Of a stretch of 64,000 bases of DNA, positions 59,900 to 64,000 are shown piece after piece. How positions within the stretch are numbered: position 1 is the stretch's first letter; each line of letters starts with the position of its first letter. Under the pieces are notes generated by a model. That model searched no databases. It saw only the letters and a list, made by a program, of their open reading frames with translations, and was not told the origin of the DNA. The stretch is from Sipunculus nudus (taxonomy: Eukaryota > Annelida > Sipuncula > Golfingiida > Sipunculidae): contig CM049310.1 of the NCBI GenBank assembly GCA_026874595.1, forward strand, positions 88,171,556 through 88,235,555, given 5' to 3'. The translations under genes and the position numbers were made by a program.

Positions 59900-60440
59900 A
59901 GAAAAAAATACAGGTGGCACCACAAGTCTTCAGAAACTGAAGAAACCAATCAAAATCAATAAACACATTGGGTTTCAGGACACTCGATGAAACCACAGCT
60001 GAGAAACTGTTATAATTGCTGTCATTTGACAGTCTCAAAAACGGGGGGGGGGGGGGATCGTAAAAATAAGAACAAATACAGGTGGCGCCACCAGTTTCAG
60101 AAACTGACAAAACTAGTCATGGTCAATATTCAAGGCAAGATTCAGGGCAATCCATGCATTAATTATCAAGATACTGGAGGTTTTGTATCAAACGTTTAAT
60201 TATTCTTGGGGTATTAACAAGCCACATTGCTTAAAAGATATAGATCACACCGACCTAATTCCAGGTTTCCAAGGGGATTTTTTATTGAACTCCCTGGATG
60301 TACACTAAAACGTTTCTAGGTCCAGCGGTTACGATTTGTGCAGTGCTAACGGACAGATTGACTCCCGGGACGGCTCAACGGCCGGACGGACGACGGACAC
60401 AGCGCCATAACTATACCTCAGATGACTTTCAGTCAGCTGA
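59900..60440 (-). mobile_element. GGTGGCGCCACC-centred repeat element, copy in NAT-G intron
   Basis: Partner of 15615-16140: palindrome near 60081, poly-G at 60041-60055, and the GGACGGACGACGGACA tail. Confidence 0.5.
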
Positions 60441-61086
60441 GCTAAAAATATGGCTCCATGTACGATGTTAATGTCGCATTTGGTTATACATGTACTTTAT
60501 TAATGGAAATAATTTGATATTCCATTACAAGGTAATGTACCTATGTATTTTGTTTGCATAAATATTTGTTTTACGTTGTTAGTTTTTCTGTTATATGTAC
60601 TTCACCTATGTATTTTGTTTGCATTTTATTTGTTTTACGTTGTTGGTTTTTCTGTTAGTAAAAAAAAGTTATGCTCTAATTTTTATGACATTTGTTGGAG
60701 AGTTAGAGTCAAATCTTAGTTAAAAAGCGTCAATGTTTGTGACGTAAAATGTATTACCATATATAATGTATATGTAAGAGGATTCTTTACCATCGTAAGG
60801 TTATACCTGTGTCACAGCAAGAGCCATTGACTTATCTTAAGAAATGACTTTATCCCAGCTAGCAGAGATCACCTGTGATCCAACCATGCAATTAATGAAC
60901 AATGACACGTTTTTCTTTGTAGCAAAAAAAAGTCTGTATAGGATCGTATATATATATGTATTTGGTCTTTCACTACTTTGAAAATATTTAAAGATATAAC
61001 AACAAATCAATACAATCACACAGTAAAATGAACAAAGTGCAAAGTACCTGGAGACCACCACTGTCACAGCGACAAGTCCTTTAAAA

Positions 61087-61627
61087 TGTATAAACCGGAT
61101 GAACAGTTCACACAAATCTTCTCAGAGAAAAAAAGTCCAATGTAATCACAAAATATATCTACTGTAATCCAAAGTGAAATCCTGGCAGTGATCCGAAAGG
61201 CAACCTGAAGACTATATAAAATCCGTCACAAATTTAGAAGAAAATCTTTAATTGCCGCACTTATCGGAAAAGGTCCAGAACTGACTTACACGCTTCCGTG
61301 TCCGCTGGAATATTTCTCTCCTCTCCCCCGGCTGTAAAACACAGTCCCCTTTTTATAACTACTCACCCCAAGCCGAGAACTTTCGAATTCCTGATCAATC
61401 CAAAGAACCTAACATGATACACAGTACAGGAAACATCTAGAACAACGAAACCGTGTTTCTACACACCTGGGTCCACACGTGAACCGGCCCGGTTCGACCA
61501 GGCGAGAATGCCCCAGAATAGCAATACCGCTGTTTACACGTTGGCCGCACCCGGCCAGCTAGAACAAGAAACGTTGTAGCTTAGCAAGGCCCAGGGCTTG
61601 AGCCAAACACGAATCAGAATGTCAACA
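61087..61627 (-). mobile_element. Possible solo LTR in NAT-G intron
   Basis: Partner of 16569-17110, with the same TG...CA limits, TATAAAAAGG and CCGATAAG. The left limit again coincides with the end of homology between the two introns. Confidence 0.3.
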
Positions 61628-61694
61628 GCGCACAATAAAAGATACATGTCAACAGCTCACAATAAAACAGACATCTGTAACAATGTAAACTCAC

Positions 61695-61895
61695 AATATT
61701 CTCCTCCACGCTTGGAACTTTTCTCGCCCCCTCATCCATACCCATTAAGTGAAGGTTTTGAAACGGAACTTTATCATGGAACTTCCGAATAACCTCATTC
61801 ACCAGGCCTAGCGCGTCCTTCTCTAGACGTCGTTCAGTGTCCTCTACCCTCAGTGATGACGACACGTAATCTAGAGCTCGTTCTCTCGACAGCAT
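61695..61895 (-). CDS. NAT-G exon 1: N-terminus of arylamine N-acetyltransferase-like protein
   Basis: ATG at 61893-61895. This start is chosen because all copies but the orphan share it and it opens the conserved MLS-ERALDYV helix. The 67 codons run through RRLEKDALGLVNEV, the NAT-family VPFQNL (43-48) and PSVEENI, and end in phase 0 at GTGAGT. This is the helical N-terminal domain that precedes the catalytic Cys in NATs. Differences from the A-type exon (RVEDT, GMDEGARKVPSV) define the B/G subfamily. Confidence 0.85.
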
Positions 61896-64000
61896 GTTTG
61901 TCCGTGTATCTAGTAAACATTCGTTAAAGTATTAAAAATAAAAGGAAGAAACTGGACCCTTTACACATTGTCATCATATGAGGCACTACTATAGAAACTA
62001 TAGTTTTTAAATATGAATAAATAACTTCATCCAAAACACGTATGTAAAGGCCAGTGATCCTGGCACGTGTGTCTTTATAGTAAGTACTTAGGTTTGGGAT
62101 TCTGTGCCAAGAAGGCCTATACAGGCCTACTTGCAATACCAGCTGACACTTTTGTACTCACACGGTCGGGATTTTGCTAGAGCTCGTTCAAAGGCGCTAT
62201 CCATGCCTTGTAATATATAAAAAAAGTCATGGTCACTGATTCTTATGACGAGTAAACTGACTGAATAAAGCATGTGTTTATATGGGTTATATAAATCGTA
62301 ATGAGTGTTCATACGCTCCATTAATGATATACGAACATGTAGTGTTAAAAGTTCAAACATAATTCAACGTTTATATAATTGGTAGCATGAAAGACCATAT
62401 AATGTTAATAAATCAATGCTCTTAAACATAATTCAATGTTAATATAATTGATAGCATTTAAGACCATATAGTGTTAAAAATTAGATACTGGCAAAGATAT
62501 TTCAACGTTGATATATTTAGTAGCAAGTTCTGACACTTGGGAACTTATTTGCAACTCACCTGATACAACGAACACTGATGAAGGGACTTAAAGCTCTGAC
62601 ACTATGTACATCAACTCTCTTGTTATTATAATGAAGGTACTAAGGCTGCAACTCTTACTCACACAGTGGAAAACTAGCCATCTATTAAGGCCACACAAAT
62701 AAATGTTCTGGGGAAAATAATATGACGCGAGAGGGCGATTTGTTTGTTGTTTTCTTTTTTTTTTCTTTTCAATCGAGACACAGTTTTTAGAATGTTTCCA
62801 GCTTAACTTGAGAATACAAAAATGTGTAATCCTTTTTTCTAATATTTTTTTTTTTTTTTGGGGGGGGGGGGGGGGAGGTACATTTTTTAATGCTAGCTTT
62901 AATCTACGTAGTGGACCTCCCATTACGAGCACCTTTGTACTAAGGGCATCTCCTATTTGCGGTTATTTACGGGCAGTATTTCTTATCCTATATTTATTTT
63001 CTCAATTGCGGGCACCTCTCTACTTTGAATAACGGGCAGTTCTATATATCGAGGAACAGAGCTGTCAAATCACCTCTGTATTGCTGGCAAAGCGACAGGC
63101 GTGCCTAGGGCAATCGCGGATAACTATGTGTTTCTTTGATCTTTTGCGGCCGTCCGATCGACCGTTCGAAGCTTGTGCTGTCTGGGTGGTCATCAAACGT
63201 CCGTACTGGCTTCCCTGACTTGCGGCCAGGGGTGCTGGGGTGGGCCTTTGGGGTTCGGTAGGGCAAGGCAAGACGCCCATCTGAAGCGGAAACGTTTCCT
63301 GCTGATTGTGTAACATCTTTAAATCATATTTTTTTTGTAAACAGCTTTGATATATTCTAGAAAATTATGGGCGTGTTACCCAGAATTTAGCGCGATATCC
63401 CCATGGGTTGGCAGGTTACTCCGCTTTCTTCATTAATTCCACTTCAATTTATAGATAATCACAGTCAGTGCAAACTCATTTGCATAAAATACGATGTTTA
63501 AAGGAATCGAGTGTTATTTTTTTATGTTTAAATACTAGAAAATGAGCTACAGTTTATTTGATAACCAATTCGTAAACAACAATAAAAAATACAAATAAAC
63601 ACATGCCACATTGACTCGGTAACTTAGTCATCATAAGTGACACAAAGCCTTCATGAAAACGCTTAAAGGAATATTATCAGGAGCAATATTTTGCCTTTTC
63701 TTTCACACCATCAGTTATGTTTTCCTTTTTACAAAATTTCCCAAGCAAAACCGTCCCATCACACAGTCTCATCACCTCCCGTACAGCTAGCTGATAGGAC
63801 CTTGTTATGGTTCTGTGTGTGAGTAAGCATGGACCACTTTTTTGTTAATCATAACAAGGATGCTAACCGAAGGTTCGATTATGTGCATGTGCGACAGATC
63901 TAAAACAAAGAGCAGTCCAAACCAGTCCACACATGGACCATCCTGTGCTCTTATATATCTCTGCTGGATGGACATTACGATCCTGGATGGACATTACGAT
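61896..64000. other. Upstream flank of NAT-G
   Basis: Partner of 17379-19560. Poly(T)-poly(G) tract at 62847-62874; GC-rich block at 63065-63300, in which a minus-strand frame of about 80 residues is kept in both copies; the last 40 bases show a GGATGGACATT(A)CGATCC tandem duplication. No gene is supported. Confidence 0.55.

Larger units (their letters stand above)
58272..61694 (-). other. NAT-G intron (3.4 kb)
   Basis: GTGAGT donor at 61689-61694 and ACAG acceptor at 58272-58275. It contains the same repeats as the NAT-B intron: microsatellite 58808-58878, half-site array 59217-59650, GGTGGCGCCACC element 59900-60440, and LTR-like block 61087-61627. It also has about 260 bases (60822-61083) absent from B and flanked by GTCACAGC repeats. 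Confidence 0.7.
54247..64000. repeat. Segmental duplication, copy 2 (partner 9945-19560)
   Basis: Same orientation and collinear with the partner to the last base of the window, so the true end lies outside. It differs by an extra tandem duplication of about 70 bases at 62375-62450, about 260 extra bases at 60822-61083 and loss of two blocks of about 73 bases. Confidence 0.9.

Overview
This is eukaryotic, animal DNA: AT-rich, with spliced genes, tRNA-derived SINEs, satellites, microsatellites and decayed transposons. It has no operons or bacterial signals. Arrays of TGACCTTGACC-type half-sites and GGTGGCGCCACC-centred repeats resemble non-coding sequence I associate with bivalve molluscs. A marine bivalve is therefore my best guess, but that is inference.

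The window is mostly one gene-bearing unit repeated head to tail about seven times. Each unit carries, on the minus strand, a two-exon arylamine N-acetyltransferase (NAT)-like gene. Exon 1 (67 codons, ATGCTGTC start) ends at a GTGAGT donor in phase 0. Exon 2 (about 237-239 codons) carries the catalytic Cys and His. Loci: A (2418-3758), an orphan exon 1 (6109-6308), B (13246-17378), C (23798-24865), D (30612-31797), E (40965-41837), F (48581-49911) and G (57552-61895). Only G reads open from start to stop. A, B and F each have one visible one-base lesion. C, D and E are plainly dead. Two subfamilies exist: A/C/D/E/F with introns of about 370-425 bases, and B/G with introns above 3.2 kb. All six copies that retain the site have Glu where NAT enzymes normally have the triad Asp.

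Layout: 1-8700 unit 1; 8698-9932 a 129-bp satellite inside the unit; 9945 to about 20.4 kb unit 2 (locus B); 20488-21762 a 27-bp palindromic minisatellite; 22.9-28.4 kb unit 3 (C), fused directly to unit 4 (D, 28.4-33.1 kb); about 33.08-38.67 kb an insertion carrying a decayed transposon-like gene with a C-terminal FEN1/XPG-like nuclease signature; 38.7-44.4 kb unit 5 (E), running into unit 6 (F), which is interrupted at 44425-46440 by a degenerate tandem repeat; 54247 to the end unit 7 (G), a near copy of unit 2.

Between the NAT loci, on either strand, lie short decayed exon-like stretches of other genes. One resembles the start of glycerate kinase, one resembles a BTB/BACK segment, and one is unidentified. 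They sit with a SINE that predates the duplications. I see no tRNA, rRNA or CRISPR. Exon boundaries are read from splice motifs and comparison between copies, not from transcripts.
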